Assembly: GCA_024449915.1 (NCBI GenBank)
Contig: JAMZAV010000008.1
Location: 682,001 to 746,000 of the forward strand
Source: Sweltsa coloradensis
Taxonomy: Eukaryota > Arthropoda > Insecta > Plecoptera > Chloroperlidae
Length of the DNA stretch: 64,000 nt
Direction: 5' to 3'
The notes beneath the pieces are model-generated. The model did not search any database and was not told the origin of the DNA. It was given only the letters and a program-made list of their open reading frames with translations. Position 1 is the first letter of the stretch; each line of letters opens with the position of its first letter. Both the position numbers and the translations under genes were made by a program. This document shows positions 32,976-45,795 of the stretch, piece after piece.

Positions 32976-34234
32976 AAAACAATTACACCTACGGAAGTGT
33001 TTCCCGAATAACCAAATCGAGAAATAAAATGTGTAATTTTAAAATGTGAAAGGAAAGGAATCATAATTTAATTTAGTTTAACTTAACTCTATTTAAACTA
33101 TAAAAAAATCAGTTAAGTAAAAATAAAAAAATTAAAAGATACAAAATACAAATAGGTTATTTAAAAAACGAAATTGCTGGGAGTGAATCATAATAAAAGC
33201 ATTTCATCATCCCGGGTCACTCTAAGTAAACTGGTGTGAACCATACAACGGGCATTCATATGAAGAGTTGTGTTAATGCTTGAAACGTAACTGACTAAAC
33301 TTAAACTATACTAACTGAAGCATTACTTACAACTATACTGTATGTGTTAACTACTTACTATACGAGTCTGGAAGTTACTTATAGAGATGGCTTCAAAGTT
33401 ATTCGCAATCGACGTAGCCAAATTGATTCGGGGGTTTTACTCAATTATAAACTGAAAAAATTGGGATGAAGTCATTCTTATAACATTCCTTCCTAGCTAT
33501 CCAAGTATAGTTTTTTAATTAGTTGTCTAAACAAGGCCTCACCGAAAAAACTGATGTGAACCTTAAAGCTGGAGCTAGACAAAATGTTATTGTAGAGAAA
33601 ACTCCGGTTTCAGTTAACCCTATCCCGAGCTACCATTTGCTCAATGCAACCAAATCTATATCTCCTTTGTAAAGTTCTAAGCATCGCTTGTGGTGAACTT
33701 TTTTGAAGTGTTTGACCAACTTTTCTCTTTTGCGTTCTCGCAGAAGTGATCCGTGTTTTGAAGACTTTCTTCTCGTCTTTAGCGTTTGAAGACCCGAGGG
33801 CTGGGGCCTGTCTTCTGCATGCGCGGGCGTGAAATAGATACGCTAGCGGTTGAAATCATTTCACATCTTACAACTCTTTTCCAGATTAAAACCACGTGTT
33901 TTAAATTTTAAGTAAACAGTTTGAGAAGTATTTATATGAAAATAAAATGGAAGTGCTTGTCAATTTTATCATCAATCATCGTCGTCTGATGTTACGATAT
34001 ACTCAATAGGCATTCTCCAGAATCTTTGCCAACTTGATAAATAAATTTAGAGTATTATTCTTCAGTGCATAAAATAACCACGATTTTATCGTTCTGAGTC
34101 GTTTATATCACTCGTGTTAGATCCTTTCTTGCGTTCAGGTAGTTTTATGTGAAGTTAATTCACAAAACTCCCCAGCTCTCTCGTCACAGCATCGCTATGC
34201 AAACTTTAAACAAGTCATAGCTTTCAGTTCAAAT
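32976..34234. other. No gene seen
   Basis: AT-rich, with only short frames. About 33540-33850 is more complex but shows no splice-bounded frame. Confidence 0.3.
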
Positions 34235-34951
34235 CAGGGTTGAGAAATTTTGCCCAGCCCGAAAAAACCCGGCGGTTTTTCAACCAAAAACCCACTTGAA
34301 AAAAACCAGTACAAAGTGGGTTTTTGGGGTTTTTGAGTAAAACACATTAATAGATTCATATTAATTATTTATTACAATAAACTGAAACAAAGTCAAAGTA
34401 TAAGTGTAAGTACACTACACAAATTCAATAATAATCAATGCATAGGCCTAAGATTGCTTATTATACTCATTTCTTGTATTGTATTTAAATTTAATTTTTT
34501 TTATTGTTCGTGATTTAATTATTTGCTTTTTAGCGTTTGTAGACCAGTGTGGGCAGCTTGTTTCTGTAGCCGAGTTTGTTTTCCTTGAAAAATAAGGTTA
34601 TCTTTAGTAGCACTACAGACTATGATATTCAATAAACATGTTAACTTTAAGTAAATTGAGAAAATTGAATCTGAGACTAATTAGCAAGTGCAATTTACCT
34701 AACAAGATGCTTAACTTAAAAAAATTCTCCCTAGGCACTCTCACATTAAACAAACTTATTATTTCCTATACCTAAATTTTGTGTGTACTCCTTACTTGAA
34801 AAATAACCACGATTTTAGGCGATCTAGGCGTTAAATAGCACTCGTGTTACCATATTTAGCTTGAATTCAAACCCAAAACTTTCTGCCGAAAATCCCAAAA
34901 CCCTGAAACCCCGCCCGGTGGTTTTCAGAAAACCGGGTTTTTCTCAACCTG
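34235..34951. mobile_element. hAT-like nonautonomous element
   Basis: The end cagggttgagaaa is inverted at 34939-34951 (tttctcaacctg form), and the sub-terminal aaaaacccggcggttttt pairs loosely with ggtggttttcagaaaaccgg. ttcaaat occurs next to both ends, a possible imperfect 8-bp target duplication. The inside is AT-rich without transposase. Confidence 0.65.
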
Positions 34952-35061
34952 GTATTCAAATAGAACATTCTTAGTTTACATTATTTCACTGTTTCTAGCA
35001 TTGAGATGCATATGTAGGCAGAACAATCTCAAATAACTAAGCGAACGGCAACATTATATTT

Positions 35062-35610
35062 TAGGGGTATGCGAGTACCCAAAATTCCGAGTCGAGTCGA
35101 GTATTTGTTACCTACTCGAAAACCAGTAACACAAAATAATGGTTTTGGTGGAGGTGCCGAGTCATTCAATGCGCCACCTCACAAACCCGTTTTAGCCTTA
35201 ATCGCATCTTTGTTTTCCCTTTTTCCAGTCTTATTTAATAGTTTGGATAAATTTGAATTCTTTTTCACACAAATAATAACATTTTAATAAATTAGTAATT
35301 GACATGCGTAGTAATATTAATTACTAAATTATATTTCATACACCAACCCTTATAACGTCTGTACTTGAACATTAAAATTCTATAGCGAGAGATTCTACAC
35401 TTTTGAAATCAATTATACGTTACTCTGCCTTCACTTTTGAAGCTTACACACAAACGGAGTACATCAATAAATAAAATTAATGTTGTACATATTGTAATTT
35501 CTGTCGAAGTGTAATAGTCACATTTAAAAACGGAGTCCTCGATACTTGAGTTGTTTTTAGTACTCAGATTCGACTCGAACAACTCAAAAGTCGAGACTCG
35601 CACACCCCTA
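35062..35610. mobile_element. hAT-like MITE with taggggtatgcgagt ends
   Basis: The left terminus taggggtatgcgagt faces, in inverse, actcgcacacccctA. Internal words ggttttggtggaggtgccga and gagtcgagtcgag recur in the related element at 57784. Confidence 0.7.
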
Positions 35611-36774
35611 AATAATAGGTCCAGCAAAGAATAAAATTGTGTGTAGCGTAATGTGGTTGATATTGATACAATTCTAAGGGGGATCTTCTTCCCCAATGCA
35701 CCAACCAACTGAGTTCCCGCGTTTCCATTTACTTTCTTTTAGTAACAGATGATACTCACTCACCTCAACCGTACTGTGAAATACTGGTCCTGTGTTTTTC
35801 TCATATGCCTGTTCATTTTGCGTGTAGTGTGCTGAAAAAAACAAGATCACAGTATAAATGCAGGGAAAACTAATTTCATACAATATCAAAATCACCTTTG
35901 TAATGGTATGTACAAAAATGTAAAATAAAATAATAATGTTCATTTTTGGTCATAAATGTGCACTCATAAAAATACATAGAAAGTTTAGTGGCGAGAAGAG
36001 ATTATTTGACAAAATGTTTCTGGCTAATTATACCAAGTTAATATTATTAACAATAATATATTTTTATAGCGAAATAAAATGTACAAACTTGAAAACTCTT
36101 TGTTCAATTGAGTTTCAGTAATATTGGAAATGAATATAGGGTATAACAATATGAACGCAGTATAAGCTACAAACTTATGAGCTAAAAGGAAAATATTTAA
36201 ATTGCCATGAAATTGGATGGAGCTAAACTTCATGTGTATATTATATTTAAAGGCTTGGTAGTGTGTATAGAACTTTTTAGCAACCATATGAGCTTGTAAG
36301 TGTGTTAATTTGTACCGAGTTTTCATTAGAAACTTATAAAACGCTATTGAAGGTAGTTAGAAAGCATGCAGCCGGTTATCCACAGCCTTGCGCCTGTGGT
36401 TAGCGGGAAAGATCTGGGCTTTCAGGGGGGATTAGCAACCAAGCCAAGCCCACTAAATAAACACATAGGAGATTGGAAAAACCTGTGTTGTGCGGCATGA
36501 CAATACAATATACGCACTGATTTCTGAAAATGTACACCATCACTATACTGAATATTAACAAAGTCATCTTTATTTTGAGTTGAAAAATATATTATTTTAT
36601 GCAATTTATTAGTGTTAATATTTACGTCGGTAATATTGTAAATGTTTTCGTATCTTGACAGCACAGTGTCCTAATCTTTAGCAGGGTATACTAATAATAC
36701 AAAGAAAAACTGTTTCATATATATTATTGTCTTATCTAGAACATATTTTGATAAAAATATATAATATATAATGT
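35611..36774. other. No gene seen
   Basis: AT-rich. Frames of about 100 codons on the minus strand at 35409-36326 have no family resemblance and biased composition. Confidence 0.3.
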
Positions 36775-37020
36775 TTTTGGTGACCCTGGGGGCAAAGGAA
36801 GATTGGCTATAGCTCCACAGAAATTTGAAAAATGTATGACCCGCCATTTCCACCACTTTGAATGCGGTCGACTAACTGTTTAAATTGGTGAGCTAACTCA
36901 GCCCCGCCACTTAAAAGATCAATGTACGGCGAATTATTTAAATTTAGTATTCTTCTTCGCCTATCTCTTGGTAATACAGCTTCGCTCCCTCTTTTGAGTA
37001 CTCCCGTACCCGTTCTTGTT
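36775..37020 (+). repeat. Diverged copy of the 26690 repeat
   Basis: The order ggtgaccctgggggcaaagg, gacccgccatttccaccact, and acagcttcgctccctctttt parallels the 26690 copy. Confidence 0.45.
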
Positions 37021-37527
37021 ATAAATAACAAATATGATTGTATAATAATATGACAACCTGTAGTGCAAGTCATCCGCACTATAAGCATCGCCCAAGAGTA
37101 AAACAATGACTATAGTGATGTATGCTCAAATAACAAGCAACGAAACTGAAATGTATCGCCAAGTCAACATGTAAACTTAACAATGATTATATGAGTTACT
37201 AATGGAAGACTTGAAAAAAGTTGTAAAGAATTGGGACTGTTTTATGTAAAAAGTGAAAATGGAAATTGATTACTTAATAACTAGTAAAGAAATTATTAAT
37301 ACATTTGGAATTATTCAAATGTCACTGAAACCACATCCCTCAGTCAACGTATCATTGGAAGTGGTTCGTCAACAGCGAAGCAATTCTACTCGCTTCCATA
37401 TATAACTCAACGTGAAAATCGCAATATTGAGATAGCAGATGTAATTCCTACAATATCGAATGTTTGCTCGATCTCTTCATCAATTTTAGCAAATCATAAT
37501 TGTTTCTGTTTCCGTCTAGAAACAAAT

Positions 37528-37547
37528 CCCCCCCCCCCCCCCCCCCC
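37528..37547 (+). repeat. Poly-C run of 20
   Basis: Twenty consecutive cytosines; the length is likely variable or imprecise. Confidence 0.9.
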
Positions 37548-37599
37548 AGCGGTGTAAGCGACGTGTGACCTGCGTTCGAGCGCTAGGCTCTCATAGCCA

Positions 37600-37930
37600 C
37601 AACAAGATACAGCTGTATTATCAGCCTGTCAATAAATAATGTTCACTACTTGCTTAACAATCCGATACGCAAACAAGTAAGTTTGCATTCACCAGGGCAA
37701 TAACTAATTAGCGATTCAATCAATAAAGGCAAATGTATCTCGGAATGCTAATTCGCTATTCCGCGCGTAGTCGATATCAAAGATGTAAGGAATTAATTAC
37801 TAACAGTCGGCTGCATGCGACGACCAAAACCTTTCAAGATTGCAATGCATTATCTTATTAATTCGTAAATGATTTTATCTTACGAGTGGCGTGTTAATTT
37901 GTTTTGTCGATCAAGGAATAGGTCACAAAT
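37600..37930. promoter_or_regulatory. Candidate regulatory DNA (homeodomain/GATA word cluster)
   Basis: A unique stretch dense in taatta, aatcaataaa and ttatctta-type words. No frame is open through it. The regulatory role is inferred from word density only. Confidence 0.2.
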
Positions 37931-38199
37931 TCAATCAAACACATATAGACACTAAAACGTTATTTTATTTTTTATATTTTGTTACTTATTTATTTGTGCA
38001 TTAATGTTAAGAATTATGTTTTATAAATAATCATATGGTTTAGTGTTTTTATTTACACAACGTATTTAGTGTACGTCAAATCCATACATTTAATTAAGAA
38101 TTATGTAAAAAAATAATAATAATACATTTTCTAGCAACACCCGTTTTTTACAGGATAGTATAAGGCATGGCGTTAAAATTGTATTTATTTATTTTATTT

Positions 38200-38640
38200 C
38201 GTTATTGATTGATTTGTTTGTTTGTTTGTTTCCATATTACAAAGATAGTACATTGATTATACAAAAGATACATCAATGCTTATGGACAGCAAAAAAAAAC
38301 ATTGAAAGCGGCTGAAACTTCATAATATACTCCTCAAAAGAATAAAAACTGTGCGTACGTAAAACGAGTTCCACTTTTCTATTAAAAGCTCTATTGTTAT
38401 CAATAGATGTCATATAACATGGTAATTTGTTGTAAAGTTTAATACAGCACATGTTGGCCCTTTTCAAACAGAGCACTGTTGTGTTGAGGAGTTGGAAGGT
38501 AGCCTCGTGTGGTACTGTATTTGTGGTTAGTAAAATCACTAACAATGTCCTTTAAAATTACTTTGAATTGACGTCAATTGTTCTAGAATATAAATACAGA
38601 TAAACGTTAAAATGTTGTTATGTGTAAATGCATGATGTGA
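38200..38640 (-). pseudogene. LINE reverse transcriptase 3' end, second copy
   Basis: It parallels 28975-29415 block for block on the same strand, including the tttgtttgtttgtttcc tail and ggtagcctcgtgtggtactg. It is decayed and truncated. Confidence 0.75.
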
Positions 38641-40510
38641 TATAAGAGCAGGGAAGAACGACTAGGTATAAAAAATTGTGTACTTTGTAAGATTGTTTGT
38701 TTCACAGAAAAAACAATATTAATGGCGAGGTGAAAGAAAGACGTCTGTCCTATATTGATATTTTATGGAACAATGCATCAAGCATATATTCTGATTTTTG
38801 TAAACTGTCGGAACACAAAATATATTTCAAACATAAACATATCTATGTATATAAAAGAAAAATAATGTAATGGATAACATTAACAGTTTGTCAAATTAGC
38901 ATACGATGGACGCATGCATGTAACTAGTTGCTATAAAGTGTGTGCGCACTTGATAACAGGTTACTTGCTAAACGTTATAAAATACCAGTTAGTATCCTTC
39001 CATGGTTCCCAAGTGATGGTATTTGTATTTGTTATAAAACCACAGGCAACACGCACTTAAGTATATAATGCGATTTTAAAATACTGTGCATCTAATACAA
39101 CATAGTGACAAATTATCCATCGCAAAAGTTATTTTGAAGTGTGGATTTTACGGCGCGAAAAAAAGACCTCCGCCATGATGGATCTGCTGTGACATCACGT
39201 TACATTAATCTGCTAGTGAGCCGCAGTCGGGTGGCACGTTCGCTCGTCGCTCGTTGAAATTACCGTGCAATCTTTGCAGATGAAGCCACAATCACCTCTA
39301 GTACGTAGAAGTGGGGACGTAGTGTCTAGTGAGTAGTGCCGATATACCAACACAACCGCTAAAACCCAGGATGAAATATCTTCGTTAGTGTGTCTCAAGG
39401 TCCAAAACGTTGAAGACTGGCTGGGAACAGCGAGGCGAGATGAGAGACTTGCTCAACCCCTCTCAACGAATTCGACGTTGTTTGGCTGCCGAGTTCATTG
39501 TAATGTGAGTTATAACACACTTAGTAGTTTGTTTGTACATAGGCCTAACCAAGTTGTGTATGTGGCAGGAGTTGGTTATCACCCAAACAAAAGAGGGCTG
39601 TAGCCTACACATTTGTTTTGACAAGGACATCGTAGGCCTATCCACGACGACTAGGCCTACGCTCAACGCGTGAAAATAATAGTTTGGAATTAATCCTGTT
39701 AGCGATGTCAAATTAGGACTATCTATGATTTTATGTGTGTCCATTTAGTTTGAAAGGGCAATGAAAACTGGACAAGATTTAAGTTAGTGGGTGTGTCACT
39801 AAAATCTAAGAAAAATCACCCGTGGAGTCTGTCATTGTCACTAAGACCCACTAGAACACAAAAACTACTAGTCCATTTACGTTACGCTTATCCAATTCAG
39901 ATACGGCACTGTTTTTTAAAGGAGAACAATCGAAGTCGATATTCTGTTCTGTTATGAACTGTGTGCATATAAAATAGAAGCCGCGAGACTCAAGATATTT
40001 GACATTTTATTCTGTACTAACATTTTTAACACAGGGTGTATCATAACCTTGGCAGAGTAGAAGCACGTGCGCACGCTCTCTTTGTTTCTCTATCTGCAGC
40101 TCGAGTGGTTATCTCTCCCCCCCCCCGCAACTCCCCGTCCCTTGATAGTTGATATCTATGTTGAAATATTGAATACGTATATAATATAATAGAATGAGAT
40201 GCTGTGTTTTTATATCGTTGTCTCCAGTGACAACAATGTCCACAGCAGTTCTTCTCTCAGGGCCTATAGACCCAATACAAATTTTATTTATTTCAAAAGA
40301 AAAGACAAATGAACAAACTTTTGATTAGTTAATTAATATTTAATAAATAAATTACAAAAAACTAAAAATAATTATGCATGACATCAAAATATTACTTACC
40401 ATATTATGTTACTACGTATAGGCTTGGTTTATAATATATTCTTACTTATATTATTTGTATCGTCTTAAATATTGTATGTAAGCAGTAGGTTTTACTCACT
40501 GGGGTTCAGT
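38641..40510. other. No gene seen
   Basis: About 39150-39260 is GC/CpG-richer (cctccgccatgatgg, cgctcgtcgctcg) and could be a promoter region. No supported exon follows it. Confidence 0.3.
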
Positions 40511-40512
40511 GT

Positions 40513-41172
40513 TTAAGGCTATTGTACCACCTCTGGCCGATAATTTGAAAGTCGAAGAAACATGTCTGAAAAGTTTGCTGAATGAAAGAAGGCCTTTAAA
40601 ATAACAGAAAAAAAATGTGAATTTTTTGGGGCGGGACATAACCTCACTTTTGGAAATTATATTTAGATTTTTGGACAAAAGTGTACACTACAAATCTAGT
40701 TCAAAATTAAATTTTGAGAATCGGTTTTCTGGACATAGTTTCTAAACACCTTTAGTTATAACTTGACTATAGCTAAAATAGTTTTCTGAAAATAACAGTT
40801 GGTGTAGGCCTACGATTTTTTTTGTCAAACGGTACAAATACGAGTTTTTTCCAGTTTTGTACCGTTTGACAAAAAAATCGTACACCAACTGTTATTTTCA
40901 GAAAACTATTTTAGCTATAGTCAAGTTATAGCTAAAGGTGTTTAGAAACTATGTCCAGAAAACCGATTCTCAAAATTTAATTTTGAACTAGATTTGTAGT
41001 GTACACTTTTGTCCAAAAATCAAAATATAATTTCCAATAGTGAGGTTATGTCCCGCCCAAAAAAATTCACATTTTTTCTGTTATTTTAAAGGCCTTCTTT
41101 CATTCAGCAAACTTTTCAGACATGTTTCTTCGACTTTCAAATTATCGGCCAGAGGTGGTACAATAGCCTTAA
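40513..41172. mobile_element. 660-bp near-perfect palindrome between TTAA sites
   Basis: The left arm (40513-40838) and right arm (40856-41172) are inverse copies with about 17 bp between them. The main differences are a 6-bp insertion (taggcc near 40806) in the left arm and small T-run changes. Both outer ends read TTAAggctattgtaccacc, which fits a TTAA-targeting foldback MITE. Frames inside it occur in mirrored pairs and are artefacts. Confidence 0.9.
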
Positions 41173-44100
41173 ATATATATTATTTAATGTATTTAATCAA
41201 GCAATTAACTACAAAATTCAATCCAACTATATTATTCAAAATACGGACGTTTTGTAAGAGCAAGCTATGTAATAATAATTAACAAATTATCAGTCATTCA
41301 TTACTCATTATAATATTATCAGAGTATGACAACAAACACTTAAAATCAAAATGTCATAAAGAATGTAATTAATTATTCATTATTCAGATCCAGTAAATCA
41401 AATAATGTTCAATTGGTGCCAAAATAAAACTATTTTAAAGATAGATTTAGTAAATACAAAAATTATTCGAAAACTAATTATTCTTGGCTTCGTAATGATG
41501 ATGATTAAACATTCATATTTTTAATTTTAATTTTATCTCCATTAAAATTGGCTTTACAACTCGTTATTTGTATTAATATTTCAACTCAGCCTGCAAATGC
41601 TATTATATTATAAATCGACAAACTACATTGAGATCGTGTTCGTGCCACACTCAACTCTTGGTGTTTGCAGACAAACATCGTTTTATATTCTGTTATATTA
41701 TATATATATCGACTCTTGCCAGCATCAGCCAAGTATCAGATGGCCTCATGCGTTATACTAGGGTATTACCCTCTCCTGGTAATGCTGCTAGTCTAGAGCA
41801 CTATAATGGCCGCCAATGAATATTTAAAATGGTGGCTAACTGAACCGGTGAGATGAGACGGCTGTATAGCACGTTCAGCATTGCGTACGTTCTGCTTACA
41901 TGTATTCGGAGGCAATGCCAATAGGTTATTGGATAGTTATGAAGGTAACCATTAATTTAAATGTGGAATGCAGGTTTTTAGCTTGGAGAGGTTGGTGTTA
42001 TTTAGATTTATTCAAGACGTCCGAATACCAGTGGTGGCGTCACAGTTGAGTGAAGTAATTACAAAATAACAATCTAACTATAGTAAATAAATAAATTGAA
42101 ATATTGTCAATGTTTCTATCACACATTAAAAATGGTTTTATAGAAAATTACACAATTTTTCTTATATAAAAAAAAAACGGGCTTGCGTTGCACCCTGAGC
42201 AGTTTTCCCACAAGAAATGTAAACACTTTTTTTGTTTTAAACCTCTGATTGAGATGCGTTTCTTTGTTAAGAAGGATGATGCACAATGTTTAGTGGCCCT
42301 TGGATTATAAAGGGGGCGGGGCTCTCATCATTCAAAACGGAACAATCTTTCATCCCGGCACTTAAACCAAGATATTTCAACGCTGAAGGAAAGTTATTTT
42401 TGTATCCTTCTTCTTCGACAATCTTCTGGTTAAGTAGCTTCGCACTCTCGTAACCAAGGGTAAAACAAAACGTACCGGGCTCACGCGGCGACGAAATTGT
42501 TTATTTAATCTTCTCAAGAGCTGGAAACCTCAGGCTTACGTCACCTTTAACACATGTTTTCATTGATTTTTTGCTCTTCCTACCACGATGTATTGTTTAT
42601 ATGAACGTTCGTTTGAGCGTTTACAATATAAAGTAAATTCAATTTCTTTCAACAAAAAACACTCCTTTTTTCCATTCGTTCAAAGAAATCTGCATACTTT
42701 AGTACGCCTTGCTTTTATGCTTTCTCAAATAATATGCGTTAAAACAGAAAATGCGAGGATGTAGCATTGTGAAGAACGGCTATGTATTCACACCTGTTAG
42801 GCATGTGAGACATTGTGAATGTTTTCACTCGCATACGCGGCGAAAAGAAAAACAGAATGTGAAATAATAGTCGGGTAGACATTTTACTAGGGCGACAGAG
42901 TGAATCTTAAGTTGTATGGGAGGCGTCTATATTTAGAACAATGAGATCTATTCGTAATTATGTTATTGAAATTGTTTGATTTCATCCAAAGTCGATAAAT
43001 TTTAAACGGCGTTTTAAAATCTATCTACGCGTTTAAAACACAATTATCATCAAATCATTTTGAAAATAGTATAACTAAAGAACCATCTAACAATCAGCAA
43101 CAACTAAAGCCACATAGCGAATTTTGTATTGTGTAATGAAAAGCAATCGTGATTAAGCCATTGTTCCACGTGAAGCCACGAAAGCAGAAATCTTATCGCA
43201 GCCACTGGGGTTTCGAGTGTGAGCGAAACAGACAGCCCGAGAGATTTATAACCATCAGAATAGATCAATTCCGTGTATTATTTCCCGAGGCAGGCAGGCA
43301 GGTAGGCTAGCTGAGCGCCCCTCCGCTGCTCATTGCGTATTTAGAATGCAGTGCTAATCGCACGTGCCACCACTTTCTGGTCGCGATCAGCTGATGTTTT
43401 GAGGGTGAACTAGGGTTCTAGCTGACCTGGCACTCAGGCATTGAGGCTAACACCGACCAGATACGAACATTAATAATAAGTGCCACATTTGTCATGTTGA
43501 GAGTAGCAACATGGCCGATGAACATAGTCAATATTGTTACGATAGATAGATCACGTAGTTTCTTTAGGTGATTAAAATAGTGGACGCTAATATAGTCTAG
43601 GTAAGATGCATAAATTCGAGGAAGCGATAGAACTAAATAAAGTACAAAACAAATTATCTACAAATTTTCTTTTGGATTAAAAAATGAAAAGAAAGTTAAT
43701 TTGTGAATCAATCATTTTCCTTATGATCAACATATCGCGTCGTCAATAACTTGGTGTATTGGATGCATAATTATTTAGTTTTATTTAGTTTTGGGGTAGG
43801 GTGTTGTTCTTTGATGTTGTTAATGTAAACTAAAACTGTAAACCTTATTTAACTTATCCTTAATGATAAAAATGTTGGGATGAAAGTTCCCTACATCGGT
43901 TGGCGAGCTAGGTGCAAGGTGTAACGATACTAAAGAGGGACCCAGTGTTAACCTTATGAGTATGACCAATGGTATGACAGATGAAATTGAAAAACTTGAA
44001 TAAACCTCCGTTCTGTAGTATGCGAGGACCTCCTTCCTAAGGATGAGCCCTGCCTTCTCCGTCGATGAAATATTTCAGAAACGAATCAGTATCCCACTAG

Positions 44101-44590
44101 CAAAACCGCATTGTACCAATTCCATCCCTCGCTTGTACTAGAGTTAATTTGATCTGGAGTGGCCAGCCCTAGTCCTATTGTACCTGTAAGTGGCGGGGGG
44201 AGGGGGGAGAAGCGGGCGAGACGCGCATGCAAAGGCGAGAATTAATAGGAAAAGCATCCCGTACGTTTCCTTGTCCAGCGAAACAAAGGCAGCTTTCTCA
44301 GGATCTCATTAAAACCTGAAACCATTTCATTAAGCGCTGTTTTTGTTGTCATTTTTTACTTACAGTACACAAAAAATAATTCCGACATTAAATTAAAAAG
44401 GAATGACTCTGGGTCCTTTTGTAAAATGCTTGGTGTATTTCTTCCGGGGAAATTTTTGTGCGTGATACAAAAGAAAATAATATTTAATTATACTCGCTAG
44501 TCGCTATGTAGCACGCGTACAAATGAGTCCGCGAATAACTTATTATTCTTATTGTTTGGATAAATTCGCTGTTATTACTATGCATGCATT
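41173..44590. other. No gene seen
   Basis: Long AT-rich stretch. It has a SINE-tail-like fragment at about 42178-42215, a diverged 26690-type block at 42400-42460 and a caggcaggcagg run at 43290. About 43140-43460 is unique and GC-richer, possibly regulatory. No exon was found. Confidence 0.3.
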
Positions 44591-44606
44591 AGCGTAAATA
44601 TTAAAT

Positions 44607-44850
44607 GACTTACTACTACCAATACCACTACCAATACCAATTCCAATACCACTACCACTACCACTACCACTACCACTACCACTACCACTACCACTACCAC
44701 TACCACTACCACTACCACTACCACTACCACTACCACACCAGTACCACTACCACTACCACTACCACTACCACTACCACAACCAGTACCAGTACCAGTACCA
44801 GTACCACTAGCACTACCACTACCACTACCATTACCACAGCTACTACTACT
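44607..44850 (+). repeat. (TACCAC)n hexamer repeat
   Basis: More than 30 taccac/taccag units with a few variant units. Long frames on both strands here (His-Tyr or Val runs) come from the repeat. Confidence 0.95.
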
Positions 44851-44887
44851 TATTATCATTTCACATTTTAAAGTTTCGCGGCCTGTT

Positions 44888-45685
44888 AATTGGATGAGCG
44901 TAGCGAGCGAAGCGAGTGAAGCGAAGACTTCAATTTCACCGACCCCCAAAAAAATTTAGCTCGGGTGTTTTTTTGTTTGTTTGTTTGTTTGTTTGTTTTT
45001 TTTTTTTGTATTTCTGTCTGTTTGTTCGCTCTCTACCGGGCAAACGGCATATGCGATCTTGATGAAAATTTGGCAGGACCTTCGAAATCTCTGAACTTAG
45101 ACTTGCTACGTTTTTGGGTACAATCGAAGAAATATTTCTCATGAATATCGTACTTTTACGATTTTTTTCGGTTTTTTGTGCGATATTTTCGTACCATTTG
45201 GGCCAATTCTGACCAAACGGGTGGGGCTACAACGTTCATATTATACATGGACAATAAGGTTATGGTGATGAAGTACATTTTAAAAGAAAAATTTGAAAAA
45301 GTTAGCCAGAATCTACAGAAATAAAGCTTTTAATATAAGTTTTTTGGTTTTTTGTGCGATATTTTCTGCCATTTGGGCCAATTCTGACCAAACGGGTGGG
45401 GCTACAACGTTCATATTATACATGGACATTAAGGTTATGGTAATGTAGTACCTTTTGAAAGAAAAAGTTAAAAAGTTAGCCAGAATCCATAGAAATAAAG
45501 CTTTTAATATAAGCTTTATACGATAAATAATACCAATTGACAAGAAACAATAGAAGCTTGACAACAATCACCTACAATGCGTAGGCAACAAAACAAAGCA
45601 CTTGTAAAAGTAAAGATATCCCACGTAAACTAAAAACTTCAAAAAGCTCATCCATCAACGCGGCGGGACTTTAGCGTTTTCCTAG
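44888..45685 (+). mobile_element. Helitron-like element, copy g
   Basis: It starts attggatgagcgtagcgagc and ends gactttagcgttttcctag, with an internal direct duplication around gggccaattctgaccaaacg (about 45200 and 45378). It is the reverse match of copy d. Confidence 0.75.
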
Positions 45686-45688
45686 TAT

Positions 45689-45795
45689 TAAATCAAAGGT
45701 GTATAAGTAACGGGTTATTTCGCTGCGTCAGGGTACGTACAATGGTTACTCGCGACGCTGCGAAATAACCCGAAACTCGTACACCTTTGATTTTA
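45689..45795. mobile_element. Short hairpin MITE
   Basis: taaatcaaaggtgta and gggttatttcgctgcgtc at the left are inverted at 45754-45795. The arms are about 41 bp with a 24-bp centre. It begins 3 bp after the CTAG end of copy g. Confidence 0.75.

Noticed and set aside
36024..36326. 100-codon minus-strand frame
   Set aside because: AT-driven Ile/Phe/Lys composition, with no recognisable domain.
40496..41282. Two similar frames on opposite strands
   Set aside because: They are mirror copies created by the large palindrome and have no family resemblance.
44578..44949. Frames of 123 and 88 codons with poly-Val or His-Tyr
   Set aside because: They are produced by the TACCAC hexamer repeat on both strands.
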